Under the pieces are notes generated by a model, which saw nothing but the letters and a program-made list of their open reading frames with translations, searched no databases and had not been told where the DNA came from. 19,889 bases of DNA from positions 1 through 19,889 of the forward strand of contig CALLQH010000194.1 of assembly GCA_938014945.1 (NCBI GenBank), given 5' to 3'. Origin of the DNA: an uncultured bacterium. GTDB taxonomy: Bacteria > Pseudomonadota > Alphaproteobacteria > SP197. Below, one piece after another: positions 9,174 through 16,943 of the stretch; the stretch's first letter is position 1; each line of letters begins with the position of its first letter. The translations under genes and the position numbers were made by a program.

Positions 9174-10487
9174 TCATTCCTGCGCGGCGTTCTCGCTGAG
9201 CAGGTTGTCGGCGCCCTTGCGTTCTTCCTCCGCCTTTTCCTCCATCACCCGGTCGGGCCGTGTGTCGATGGCTTCGCTGGCGGCCGCCGGTGCGGGCGCG
9301 CTTGCGGCCGGGTGCGCTTCCGGCTCCTTGCCGAGCAGGCTGTAGGTCGGCACCGGCATGGCGATGCCGGCGGCATCGAACGCCTCCTTCACCCTGCGGA
9401 TCGCTTCGCTGCGCGCCTTCAGGAAGTCGTTGCGGTTCTGGTCGACCCAAGCCGAAACGGTGAGCGTGACCGCGAAATCGCCCAGTTCGTCGATCAGCGC
9501 CATCGGCGCCGGATCGGCGAGGATGCCTTCCATGCCGCCCAGCGTGTCCTGGGCCACGGCGACCGCGCGTGCGAGGTCGCAGTCGGGATCGACGCCTACC
9601 TTGAACTCCAGCCGTCGCTCGGGATTGCGGGTGTAGTTCAGGATCACCGCCTTGAAGACCGTGGCGTTGGGAATGCGCACATGGTTGCCGTCAGCGGTGA
9701 TCAGGATCGTGGCGCGTGAGGAGAGGCGGGCGACCGTGCCCTCCGTGCCGTCGATGGCGACCATGTCCATGGCGGCGAAGGGTTGGCGCAGGGAGAGCAG
9801 GATGGTGGCGATGTAGTTCTCGATGGTGTCGCGCACCGCAAAGCCGATGGCCAGACCCACCAGGCCCGCTGCACCCAGCAGACTGCCGATCAGCGCCGTC
9901 GCGCCCATGATGTCGGCGGCGATCAGCCCGCCGGTCAGCACGAAGCCCAGGAACACGGCCTGGCGCCACATGTCGGCGATGAAGGGATTGGGCGAAAGCC
10001 GCTCGAACATGCGCTCGCGGCGCATCACGATGCCGCCTGCGATCCAGAAGAGCGCAAAGACCAGAAGACCCAGGGCGAGCAGCGGCAGAAAACGCACAAA
10101 GTCGTTCAGCCTGCCGGTCAGCCGCTCCATCACGGGCTGCAGGCGGGGCAGCACCGCGGTTTCGCCCTCGATGGCGTTCTCGACCACCACCACGCCTTCG
10201 ATGCGCCGCGCGATGGCGGCGGCGCTTTGGGCAAGCTCCGGGCTGACGACGCTGCCCGAAAGGCGCACGACGCCGTCGGCCACCGTCACGTCCACCGCCT
10301 CCATGCCGTCGATCTCGGCGAGGATCGCCTGCAGGCGCCGGGCAATGGCGGCATCGCTGCCGGCATCGGCCTGGGTCGCGATCACCGTGTCGGGCGCCTC
10401 GGCGCCGTCGTCCTGGGCCTGTGCGGCGCCCGAAAACGCAACGATGGCGGCCAGCGCCAGCAGGCAATGCTTGATGGTTGGTTTCAA
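9174..10487 (-). CDS. BON-domain MscS-family mechanosensitive channel
   Basis: An inner-membrane channel of the small-conductance mechanosensitive family, likely relieving turgor during osmotic downshift. It has 437 residues. A Sec signal peptide covers 1–24 (cleavage after AQA), and a periplasmic BON domain covers about 46–108. Membrane segments lie near 130–153 and 175–193, with the pore helix at about 197–233 (GLVGLAIGFAVRDTIENYIA). The cytoplasmic beta domain follows (about 234–290), then the alpha/beta domain, and an Ala/Pro/Glu-rich tail from about 385. The start is TTG at 10487; there is no nearby in-frame ATG, and the signal peptide requires a start here. GGGGGAA about 6 bases upstream is the probable ribosome binding site, and it lies inside a strong hairpin. 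It could be transcribed with the ligase gene 50 bases upstream. Confidence 0.9.
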   Translation of the reverse strand: MKPTIKHCLLALAAIVAFSGAAQAQDDGAEAPDTVIATQADAGSDAAIARRLQAILAEIDGMEAVDVTVADGVVRLSGSVVSPELAQSAAAIARRIEGVVVVENAIEGETAVLPRLQPVMERLTGRLNDFVRFLPLLALGLLVFALFWIAGGIVMRRERMFERLSPNPFIADMWRQAVFLGFVLTGGLIAADIMGATALIGSLLGAAGLVGLAIGFAVRDTIENYIATILLSLRQPFAAMDMVAIDGTEGTVARLSSRATILITADGNHVRIPNATVFKAVILNYTRNPERRLEFKVGVDPDCDLARAVAVAQDTLGGMEGILADPAPMALIDELGDFAVTLTVSAWVDQNRNDFLKARSEAIRRVKEAFDAAGIAMPVPTYSLLGKEPEAHPAASAPAPAAASEAIDTRPDRVMEEKAEEERKGADNLLSENAAQE

Positions 10488-10535
10488 GGCGGTTCCCCCG
10501 GTGCCCCGCCATCATAACGCACCGGGGGTGCCGCC
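10488..10535 (-). repeat. 48-base inverted repeat covering the channel gene's ribosome binding site
   Basis: CCCCCGGTGC at 10495–10504 pairs perfectly with GCACCGGGGG at 10519–10528. An outer GGCGG/CCGCC clamp (10488–10492 with 10531–10535), with one G·U and one mismatch between, extends the stem. The loop is 14 bases. It fills nearly all of the ligase–channel gap. In the minus-strand RNA the downstream arm carries GGGGGAA, the probable Shine-Dalgarno, and ends one base before the TTG start. No U-tract follows, so translation control or mRNA protection is as likely as termination. Confidence 0.6.
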
Positions 10536-10537
10536 GT

Positions 10538-11911
10538 TCAGATGAACTCGAAGAAGCGCTCCAGCTCGGCGTCCGTCACGATGCCGCGGAAGCTCGCCTC
10601 CTGGCTGGCGCGCGACTGGGCAAAAAAGTCGACGAAGGTGTCGCCGAAAAGTTCGCGGGCGGGTTTCGAGGCGGCAAAACGCTCGATCGCCGCGCTGAAG
10701 GTGGGCGGGAAGGCGAGCTCTTCGGGAATCTCCTGGGTGTAGACATTGCCCCTGGATTCCGCCGTCGGCTCGATCTTGTGCTCGATGCCCCACAGGCCCG
10801 CGCCCAGCAGGCAGGCCATGGAGAGATAGGGATTGGCGTCCGCACCTGGCGTGCGGCACTCGATGCGCTGGGCATAGGGGGAGGAGGGCACCACGCGCAG
10901 GGCGCAGGTGCGGTTCTCGAAGCCCCAGGTCGCGGCGATGGGCGAGAAGATGCCCGGGATGTAGCGTTTGAAGGAATTGACGTTGGGTCCCAGCATCAGC
11001 AGGAGTTCGGGCATCAGCGCCTGCATGCCGCCCAGGAAATGGCGCATGGTCGCGCTGGTGTTCCGCTCGCCGGCGGGATCGTGGAACACCGGCTTGCCGT
11101 CGGTGTCGCGCAGGCTGATGTGGATGTGGCCGCTCTGGCCGTCGGCCTCGCCAGACCAGCGCGCCATGAAGGTGATCAGCTTGCCCTGGCGCTGGGCATA
11201 GGCCTTGGCGAAGGTCTTGAAGATCACCGCCTTGTCGGCGGCGGCAACGCCCTCGTCGTAGGTGAGTGCGGCCTCCATGAAGCCCGGCCCCATCTCCTCG
11301 TGCACGGACTCCACGTCCAGGCGCATGGTCCGGCACATGTCCATCAGGCCGTTGTGGAACTCGGAACGGACCTCCTGGCGCAGCAGCAGTTCATAGGCCT
11401 TGTGCGGGGAGCTCAGCTGCAGGTTCTTGTAGCCCTTGGCATGGGCCGACTGCGCGGTCTCGTCGAACAGGGTGAATTCCAGCTCGCAGGAATGGAACGG
11501 GCGGAAGCCCATGTCGGCGCAGCGCTGCGCCACCCGGCGATAGACCGCGCGCGGGCAATAGGCGGCAAACTCGTCCTCGAACTGGCCCATGAAGAAAAGC
11601 GCGCGGTGCGGCGGTTCCCAGGGGATCTCGCGGCAGGTCTGCGGAATGATCCGCACGTTGCCGTCGGCAAAGCCGACGCCGTCGTCCGACAGGCCCGGCA
11701 CGTCGAGGATGACGTCGGTCGCATCCAGGGCATAGACGACGCCGGGCAGGGAGAAGCCCTTTTCCAGCGCCCCCAGCGCCTTGGCCTTGGAGATGTACTT
11801 GCCGCGCAGGAAGCCCTGCAGGTCCGGCACGCCGATCACCACATGATCGGTGTCGCGGGCCTCGATCAGCTTGCGGGCGTCTTCGTTGGTGCGCACGTCG
11901 CTGGGCGTCAT
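10538..11911 (-). CDS. Glutamine-synthetase-family ligase, probable gamma-glutamylamine synthetase (PuuA-like)
   Basis: ATP-dependent ligase joining the glutamate gamma-carboxyl to an amine. It has 457 residues. Metal and glutamate residues of the GS fold are present: CELEF (E143, E145), VHEEMGPGFMEAAL (about E205/E206, E213), GHIHIS (H262, H264), NSFKRYIPG (R316), NRTCALRV (R334) and ECRTPGADANPYL (E351, R353). Two features of true glutamine synthetase are missing. The DGSS ammonia-site motif is absent (ALDATD stands in that region). The flap glutamate is replaced in PGIFSP (321–324). Both are typical of GS relatives that use amines rather than ammonia. The ATG at 11911 overlaps the stop of the regulator gene by 4 bases (ATGA), and AGGAAG lies upstream. 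Regulator and importer context favours a polyamine or other amine substrate; the exact substrate is unknown. Confidence 0.88.
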   Translation of the reverse strand: MTPSDVRTNEDARKLIEARDTDHVVIGVPDLQGFLRGKYISKAKALGALEKGFSLPGVVYALDATDVILDVPGLSDDGVGFADGNVRIIPQTCREIPWEPPHRALFFMGQFEDEFAAYCPRAVYRRVAQRCADMGFRPFHSCELEFTLFDETAQSAHAKGYKNLQLSSPHKAYELLLRQEVRSEFHNGLMDMCRTMRLDVESVHEEMGPGFMEAALTYDEGVAAADKAVIFKTFAKAYAQRQGKLITFMARWSGEADGQSGHIHISLRDTDGKPVFHDPAGERNTSATMRHFLGGMQALMPELLLMLGPNVNSFKRYIPGIFSPIAATWGFENRTCALRVVPSSPYAQRIECRTPGADANPYLSMACLLGAGLWGIEHKIEPTAESRGNVYTQEIPEELAFPPTFSAAIERFAASKPARELFGDTFVDFFAQSRASQEASFRGIVTDAELERFFEFI

Positions 11912-12621
11912 GGTTGCTTCTTCCTGCTCTTGCTGTGGCTCGAGGGCGCTGCCTTGCGGCTGCTGGAGGCGGCGGGGATGGTCCTGCCCGCCTTGTTCTG
12001 GCTGCGTTTGTGGTTGCTCGAGGCAACATCGCGATAGCCGGCCGGCTTCAGGTCGGTGATCGTGTTCGACATCAGGATCAGCGCGTCCTGGCGGCTGCGC
12101 GAGATGTAGGCGTGGCCGATGGTGCTGTCGAACTGCACGCTGTCGCCGGCCTTCAGCGCAATGGCGTCCTCGCCTTCCAGGTGCAGTTCGATCTCGCCGG
12201 AAAGGACATAGAAGAATTCCTCGCCGGGATGGGAATGCAGCGGGCCGAAGTCCTCCAGCGTGTGGGACTTCACCCGGACCTGCCAGAAGATGTTGCGCTG
12301 GCCGGGCAGATCGTCGTGCAGAACCTTGAATTCGAGCTGGTCGACGCCGTGGGAGAAGGGGTCGCTCGCGCGCGCCACCGAATAGCTGCCGCCGGCCGGC
12401 CCCGTCTCGTTGATCAGGATCGAGACCGGCATGCCGAAGGCCGCCGATAGGCGGATGACGTTGTCCAGGCTCAAACCGGTGTGGCCGTTCTCCAGCTTGG
12501 AGAGCGTGGAGACCGAGATGCCGCTGTGTTCGGCCAGCTGCGCCAGGGTCATGGCGCGGTCGGCGCGCAACTGGCGCACCCTGTCGCCCAGCGGGCGCGA
12601 TCCACGCGGCGGTTTGGCCAT
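11908..12621 (-). CDS. XRE–cupin transcriptional regulator (PuuR-like) with a basic tail
   Basis: DNA-binding regulator of 237 residues from ATG 12621. An XRE helix-turn-helix covers about 11–66 (VRQLRADRAMTLAQLAEHSG then ISVSTLSKLENG). A cupin domain covers about 112–186 with an intact metal motif HSHPGEEFFYVLSG (H129, H131, E135) and H170. In E. coli the same architecture is found in PuuR, the putrescine-responsive repressor. Residues 198–237 form an unusual Lys/Arg/Ser/Ala-rich tail without acidic residues, beyond the normal cupin end. The start at 12621 is favoured because the alternatives at 12645 and 12684 add non-conserved residues, and 12684 would put the palindrome inside the gene. 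It overlaps the ligase gene by 4 bases and diverges from the importer genes, implying autoregulation and control of both units. Confidence 0.88.
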   Translation of the reverse strand: MAKPPRGSRPLGDRVRQLRADRAMTLAQLAEHSGISVSTLSKLENGHTGLSLDNVIRLSAAFGMPVSILINETGPAGGSYSVARASDPFSHGVDQLEFKVLHDDLPGQRNIFWQVRVKSHTLEDFGPLHSHPGEEFFYVLSGEIELHLEGEDAIALKAGDSVQFDSTIGHAYISRSRQDALILMSNTITDLKPAGYRDVASSNHKRSQNKAGRTIPAASSSRKAAPSSHSKSRKKQP

Positions 12622-12660
12622 CCCCAGTGTCCCCGTGACCCGCATGCCGCGTGCGGGCGA

Positions 12661-12676
12661 TTTTCGATATCGAAAA
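12661..12676. promoter_or_regulatory. 16-bp perfect palindrome, probable operator of the XRE–cupin regulator
   Basis: TTTTCGATATCGAAAA reads identically on both strands. It lies 39 bases upstream of the regulator start and 134 bases upstream of the binding-protein start. It overlaps the predicted start point of the minus promoter and ends 7 bases before the predicted plus -35. A symmetric, AT-flanked site of this size suits an XRE dimer. I saw no second copy in the window. Confidence 0.6.
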
Positions 12677-12679
12677 CCG

Positions 12680-12709
12680 ATCATTGTTCTGCCTCGGGAA
12701 ACGAGTCAA
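12680..12709 (-). promoter_or_regulatory. Predicted promoter for the regulator–ligase unit
   Basis: On the minus strand TTGACT (12709–12704) and AATGAT (12685–12680) are 18 bases apart, matching consensus at 5/6 and 4/6. Transcription would start near 12673, inside the palindrome, so a bound regulator would block it. Confidence 0.45.
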
Positions 12710-12713
12710 TAAT
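12684..12713 (+). promoter_or_regulatory. Predicted promoter for the ABC importer unit
   Basis: TTGTTC (12684–12689) and AATAAT (12708–12713) are 18 bases apart, matching consensus at 3/6 and 5/6. It almost coincides with the divergent minus promoter, so the two polymerases would compete. The predicted leader to the binding-protein gene is about 90 bases. Confidence 0.4.
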
Positions 12714-12810
12714 TCCTCTCCGCACGCCGTTGCGGCCCCTTGCCGGGGTCGTGGTGTGAAGCGGTGGGGCAACGCCGGCCTGTGCCGGAGCACAATCCCA
12801 GGGGGAGAGC

Positions 12811-14016
12811 ATGTCGAAAGAGTCACCGAAGTCGCGTTCGTCGAAGGCCCGCAACACGGGCGTTTCGCGCCGTTCCCTGCTCAAGGCGAGTGCCGCAGGC
12901 GCTGCCGCCGCGGCCACCACGCTTGCCGCGCCGCATATCCGCAATGCGGAAGCGGCCACGATGAACATCCGCATGTTGATCTGGCAGGACTACAACATTG
13001 CCGACACGGTCAACGAGTTCGAGGCCAAGTACGATGTCCGCGTCTCGCCGGCCTTCTTCGACGGCAATTCCGAGGCGTTCAACAAGATGAAGGCCGGCGG
13101 CACCGCCGACTTCGATCTGGTCATGGCCGACGGCTTCTGGCCGCGTCTCTACTACCGGGACGGCCTGATCCAGCCGATGAACGAGGAGCTGCTGCCGAAC
13201 CTTGCCAATCTGTTCCCCGATTTCGCGCCGCCTGCCTACAACCTGCTGCTCGACAAGCCGGGCGGCGTGCGCATCGGCGCCAACAACTGCTGGGGCAGTT
13301 ACGGCATCACGATGAACCTCGAGCACATCGCGCCCGAGGATCGTGAGAGCCTCAATATCATGTTCGACGAGAAGTACGCCGGTCACCTGGCGACCGGCGC
13401 CCGCTTCGAGGAGAACATCGCCATGGCCGGCATCCTGGCGGCCACCCAGCTCGGCACGGTCGATGGGCCGCGCCCGGACGGCGATGAGTCCTTCAACCCC
13501 TACCACCTGACCGACGAGGAACTGGAGCGCGCCAAGGAACTGCTGATCAAGCAGAAGGGCCTGCTCGTCACCCGCTACCAGGACTACGACTCGCTGCAGA
13601 AGCTGATGCGTCCGGGTCTGGTCTGGGCCTCGCCGGAGTTCTCGGAAATCTATCGCCGCCTGACCCGCGCCTACGAGGCCGGCGAGATCGACTTCCAGGT
13701 CGCCCACATGCTGCAGCCCAAGGAAGGCGGTCTGGGCTGGATCGACAGCTGGCAGCTCTCGTCGGGCACGACCGACAGCGAGGCGGTCGAGCTGTGCCAC
13801 CACTGGGTGAATCACTACATCAGCAACGAAAGCATGACCCGTGTCGCCAAGATCGGCGTCGCGCCCTGCTACGACGTGCGGGAATTCCTGCCGCCCGAGG
13901 AGGTCTCGCTGCTGCTGATGGACCGCACGGTCGAGTTGCGCGGTCTGCACATGTTCGACCAGCCCTCCTCGCCGGAGAAGTGGGAGCGCGTCTGGTCCGA
14001 GGTTGAGGCGGCCTGA
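12811..14016 (+). CDS. Tat-exported ABC substrate-binding protein, PotD/PotF type
   Basis: Periplasmic receptor of an ABC importer, 401 residues. The N-terminus is a twin-arginine signal: SRRSLLK at 19–25, an Ala-rich core, and likely cleavage after AEA near 48. The mature part begins MNIRMLIWQDYN and has the type II binding-protein layout of the spermidine/putrescine group, with FDGNSEAFNKMKAGGTADFDLVMADGFW early and many aromatic residues suited to cation binding. GGGGGAGA just upstream of ATG 12811 is the ribosome binding site. It is the first gene of a + unit with the ATPase and two permeases. The ligand could be a polyamine, an opine-like compound or another small amine. Confidence 0.9.
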   Translation: MSKESPKSRSSKARNTGVSRRSLLKASAAGAAAAATTLAAPHIRNAEAATMNIRMLIWQDYNIADTVNEFEAKYDVRVSPAFFDGNSEAFNKMKAGGTADFDLVMADGFWPRLYYRDGLIQPMNEELLPNLANLFPDFAPPAYNLLLDKPGGVRIGANNCWGSYGITMNLEHIAPEDRESLNIMFDEKYAGHLATGARFEENIAMAGILAATQLGTVDGPRPDGDESFNPYHLTDEELERAKELLIKQKGLLVTRYQDYDSLQKLMRPGLVWASPEFSEIYRRLTRAYEAGEIDFQVAHMLQPKEGGLGWIDSWQLSSGTTDSEAVELCHHWVNHYISNESMTRVAKIGVAPCYDVREFLPPEEVSLLLMDRTVELRGLHMFDQPSSPEKWERVWSEVEAA

Positions 14017-14032
14017 TCGCCGCATGATGAAC

Positions 14033-14060
14033 GGCCCGGCCCGCGCAAGCGGGCCGGGTC
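14033..14060 (+). terminator. Intercistronic hairpin after the binding-protein gene
   Basis: Bases 14033–14044 pair with 14049–14060 (12 pairs, one G·U) around a GCAA loop. CCTTCTTGTC follows. Placed 16 bases after the stop, it probably acts as a partial terminator or 3'-end stabiliser, allowing more binding protein than ATPase and permease, as is common in ABC importer operons. Confidence 0.6.
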
Positions 14061-14098
14061 CCTTCTTGTCCGCCAGGTAACAAGGCGCGCGCCCGCCC

Positions 14099-15184
14099 AT
14101 GTCCCAGCCCGTCCTCGAACTCAGGAACGTCACCAAGCGGTTCGGCAACGTCACCGCCGCCGACAGCATTTCGCTGACCGTCAATCAGGGTGAGTTCTTC
14201 GCGCTGCTCGGGCCCTCCGGCTCGGGCAAGACGACCATGCTGCGCATCATCGCGGGCCTGGAAGTGCCCGACGAGGGCGGCGTCTTCATCAACGGCCAGG
14301 ATGTCACGTCGCTGCCGCCCTATGCGCGCGGCGTCGGCATGGTCTTCCAGAATTTCCTGCTCTTCCCGCACAAGCGCGTCGGCGAGAACGTGGTTTTCCC
14401 GCTGCGCATGCAGGGTGCCAGCAAGGCCGAGCAGGACGAGCGCCTGAAGTGGGCCCTGGGCCTGCTGCGCCTCGAGGGTCTTGCCGACCGTTATCCCCAC
14501 CAGCTTTCGGGCGGCCAGCAGCAGCGCGTGGCGCTGGCGCGCGGCCTCATCTCGCGCCCGGCCCTGCTGCTGCTCGACGAGCCGCTTGCCAATCTCGACC
14601 GCGAACTGCGCAAGGAGATGGAGGTGGAGGTCCGCCGCTATCAGGTGGAGCTCGACATTCCCTTCATCTACGTCACCCACAACCAGGAAGAGGCGCTCAC
14701 CATGAGCGACCGGATCGCGGTGATGAACCACGGCCGGTTCGAGCAGGTGGCGCCGAAGCTCGAGGTCTACACCCACCCCACCAGCCGGTTCGTCGCCGGC
14801 TTCGTCGGCCACTCCAATGTCCTCAAAGGCACGCTGACGGCTGTCGAGGGCGAGCGCGCGACGCTCGACTGGAACGGTGTCAGCGTTTCCGTGCGCGCGC
14901 CCGCGGGTGCTGCCGTGGGCAGCCGGGTCGACTGTTTCATCAAGCTGGAAAAGATGCGCGTCGTGGCGCCGGGCGGGGCCGCACCGGGCGAAAACCGCAT
15001 CCCCGGCACCCTGCGTGACATCATCTTCAAGGGCTCCACCGCCGATTATCTGGTGACGCTCGATAATGGCGCCGAGCTGATGATCAGCGAGGGTTCCGAG
15101 ACCATGGGCTTCCAGCGCAAGGATCGCCTTGAGGTCGTCTGGGCCGCCGAGGCGGGGGCCTGCTTCCCCGCTGCGGGCGCGTAG
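14099..15184 (+). CDS. ABC importer ATPase, PotA type
   Basis: Energises the importer at the cytoplasmic face. It has 361 residues with every ABC motif intact: Walker A GPSGSGKT at 38–45, Q-loop VFQNFLLFPH around Q84, signature LSGGQQQR at 136–143, Walker B LLLLDEP at 156–162, and H-loop VTHNQEEAL with H194. A TOBE-type regulatory domain follows from about residue 240. No strong Shine-Dalgarno is visible before ATG 14099. The permease gene begins 6 bases after the stop. The overall pattern fits the Fe3+/spermidine/putrescine importer group. Confidence 0.95.
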   Translation: MSQPVLELRNVTKRFGNVTAADSISLTVNQGEFFALLGPSGSGKTTMLRIIAGLEVPDEGGVFINGQDVTSLPPYARGVGMVFQNFLLFPHKRVGENVVFPLRMQGASKAEQDERLKWALGLLRLEGLADRYPHQLSGGQQQRVALARGLISRPALLLLDEPLANLDRELRKEMEVEVRRYQVELDIPFIYVTHNQEEALTMSDRIAVMNHGRFEQVAPKLEVYTHPTSRFVAGFVGHSNVLKGTLTAVEGERATLDWNGVSVSVRAPAGAAVGSRVDCFIKLEKMRVVAPGGAAPGENRIPGTLRDIIFKGSTADYLVTLDNGAELMISEGSETMGFQRKDRLEVVWAAEAGACFPAAGA

Positions 15185-15190
15185 GCCGCC

Positions 15191-16063
15191 ATGGCCCGCC
15201 GCCGCCTGGGTCCCGAGGGCCGTTTCCTGCTGATGGCGCTGCCCGGCGCCATCTTCGTGGTGGTCTTCCTGTTGCTGCCGATCCTGTCGATCATCGTCTT
15301 CAGCTTCTGGCGCACCGAGAGCTACACGCTGATACCCGACTGGAATCTCGACAACTACGCCACGCTCTTCGGCACCACGACCTACATGACCTTCCTGCTG
15401 CGGTCCTTCACCACCGCCGTGGTCGTCTCGCTGGCGAGCCTCGTCTATGCCTGGCCGGTCGCCTACTTCATCGCCAAACACGGCGACCGCTATCGCCTGC
15501 TGCTGGTGCTGGCGCTCGCCGCGCCCTTCTTTACCGGCATCATCCTGCGCGTCACCGGCATCCAGGGTGTGATGGGGCCGGTGGGCGTCATCAATCTCGG
15601 CCTGATGAACTACGGCCTGCAGCCGATCGACTTCATCATGTACACCCAGACGGCGGTCGGCATCGGTGTCACCTATCTCTTCATCCCGTTCATGGTGACG
15701 GCGGTCTATCTCTCGCTGCTCAACTTCGATTTCGAGCTGCTGGAGGTGGCCAAGATCAACGGCGCCAAGCCCTGGCGCGCCTTCATCGAGATCACCTGGC
15801 CGCTGAACTGGATGGGCACGGTGATCGGCCTGGTGCTGGTCTTCATCCCCAGCATGGCCGAGTCCATCACGCCGCGCTTCCTGGGCGGCCCCAATGCCGC
15901 TTCGTTCGGCCAGGTCCTGGGCCTGCAGTTCGGCGAAACCGGCACCTGGGCGCTCGGCTCGGCCATGGGCGTGCTGCTGTTTGCCGTTTCCTCGCTCGTC
16001 ATCCTGCTGATGTGGCGCACGGTGAACCTGCAGCGCAGCGGTTTCACCGGCGGGGGCCACTGA
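15191..16063 (+). CDS. ABC importer permease, PotB type
   Basis: One of two transmembrane subunits, 290 residues with about six membrane helices; the first is LLMALPGAIFVVVFLLLPIL. The EAA loop that docks on the ATPase reads LLEVAKINGAKPWRAFIEITWP from about residue 182. It starts 6 bases after the ATPase stop and ends 1 base before the next permease, so translation is probably coupled. Confidence 0.95.
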   Translation: MARRRLGPEGRFLLMALPGAIFVVVFLLLPILSIIVFSFWRTESYTLIPDWNLDNYATLFGTTTYMTFLLRSFTTAVVVSLASLVYAWPVAYFIAKHGDRYRLLLVLALAAPFFTGIILRVTGIQGVMGPVGVINLGLMNYGLQPIDFIMYTQTAVGIGVTYLFIPFMVTAVYLSLLNFDFELLEVAKINGAKPWRAFIEITWPLNWMGTVIGLVLVFIPSMAESITPRFLGGPNAASFGQVLGLQFGETGTWALGSAMGVLLFAVSSLVILLMWRTVNLQRSGFTGGGH

Positions 16064-16064
16064 G

Positions 16065-16883
16065 ATGGCCGCCGGTTCGCGTGTCGCTGTGGCGGCCTAC
16101 AAGGGCGGGTCGGGCCTGTTGCTGACCCTGCTCTATCTCTTCCTCTACGCGCCGATCGTCTATGTCATCTACACGTCCTTCAACAAGGACCTGATCTGGC
16201 CGTTTCCGCCCGATTTCACGCTGGATGCCTACTTCCAGCTTGCCGAATCCAGCACCTATCACGAAGCCCTGTGGAACAGCGTCCTGCTTGGCCTGGGCAG
16301 CGCCATCCTCTGCACCGTGGTGGCGACCATGGGCAGCATGAGCATCCTGAAATACCGCTCGCGCTGGCGCGGCCTGATCGCGGTGATCTACCTCTGCCCG
16401 CTGTTCGTCGCCGACCTGCTGGTCGGCATCTCCAGCCTGCTGTTCAACCGTCAGGTCCTGGGCCTGCCGGGCAACATGGGCTCGGCGATGATCGCCAACG
16501 CGGTGCACGGCACCTCGTTCGCCTTCCTCATCATGATCGCCCAGATGGCGCGTTACGACTGGCGGCTGGACGATGCCGCCATGGTCTTCGGCGCCAAACC
16601 GCTGCGCTGCTTCTGGGAAGTCACCCTGCCGATCATCTGGCCGGCCATGCTGGGCGCCTTCATCATCAGCTTCATCCTGGCGTTCAACAATCTCGAGATC
16701 TCGTTCTATAACCTGGGCGCCATCCCCACGCTGCCGACCATCGCCTGGGGTTCCCTGCGCTTCGGCCTGGGCGCGGAACTGTTCGCGCTGGCCGCGCTGG
16801 TCAACGGCGTCGTGCTGGTCACCTTCACCATCATGTATCTGCTGATGCGCTACCGCATCGTCAGCTTCGGCCACCGCGACTGA
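16065..16883 (+). CDS. ABC importer permease, PotC type
   Basis: The second transmembrane subunit, 272 residues with about six helices, starting LLLTLLYLFLYAPIVYVIYTSFN. The EAA loop reads DDAAMVFGAKPLRCFWEVTLP from about residue 168. The ATG follows the upstream stop after a single base. Sixty bases holding a small GC hairpin (16910–16926) separate it from the next gene, so the dehydrogenases are probably on the same transcript. Confidence 0.95.
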   Translation: MAAGSRVAVAAYKGGSGLLLTLLYLFLYAPIVYVIYTSFNKDLIWPFPPDFTLDAYFQLAESSTYHEALWNSVLLGLGSAILCTVVATMGSMSILKYRSRWRGLIAVIYLCPLFVADLLVGISSLLFNRQVLGLPGNMGSAMIANAVHGTSFAFLIMIAQMARYDWRLDDAAMVFGAKPLRCFWEVTLPIIWPAMLGAFIISFILAFNNLEISFYNLGAIPTLPTIAWGSLRFGLGAELFALAALVNGVVLVTFTIMYLLMRYRIVSFGHRD

Positions 16884-16943
16884 GCGGAGCCGCCCCCTTT
16901 CACGAAACGGGCGCGGGAAACGCGCCAAGAGGAGACGTCGAGG

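Noticed and set aside
10488..10515. ATG at 10515 on the - strand as channel start
   Set aside because: It is in a different frame from the BON–MscS sequence and gives an Arg/Gly-rich shadow protein.
10478..12037. 519-codon + strand open frame opposite the ligase
   Set aside because: Antisense to a GS-family gene with clear motifs and in a typical shadow composition.
11912..12826. Upstream extension of the ligase frame to 762 codons
   Set aside because: The extension runs through the regulator gene in another frame and has no GS homology; ATG 11911 with an overlapping stop is clearly better.
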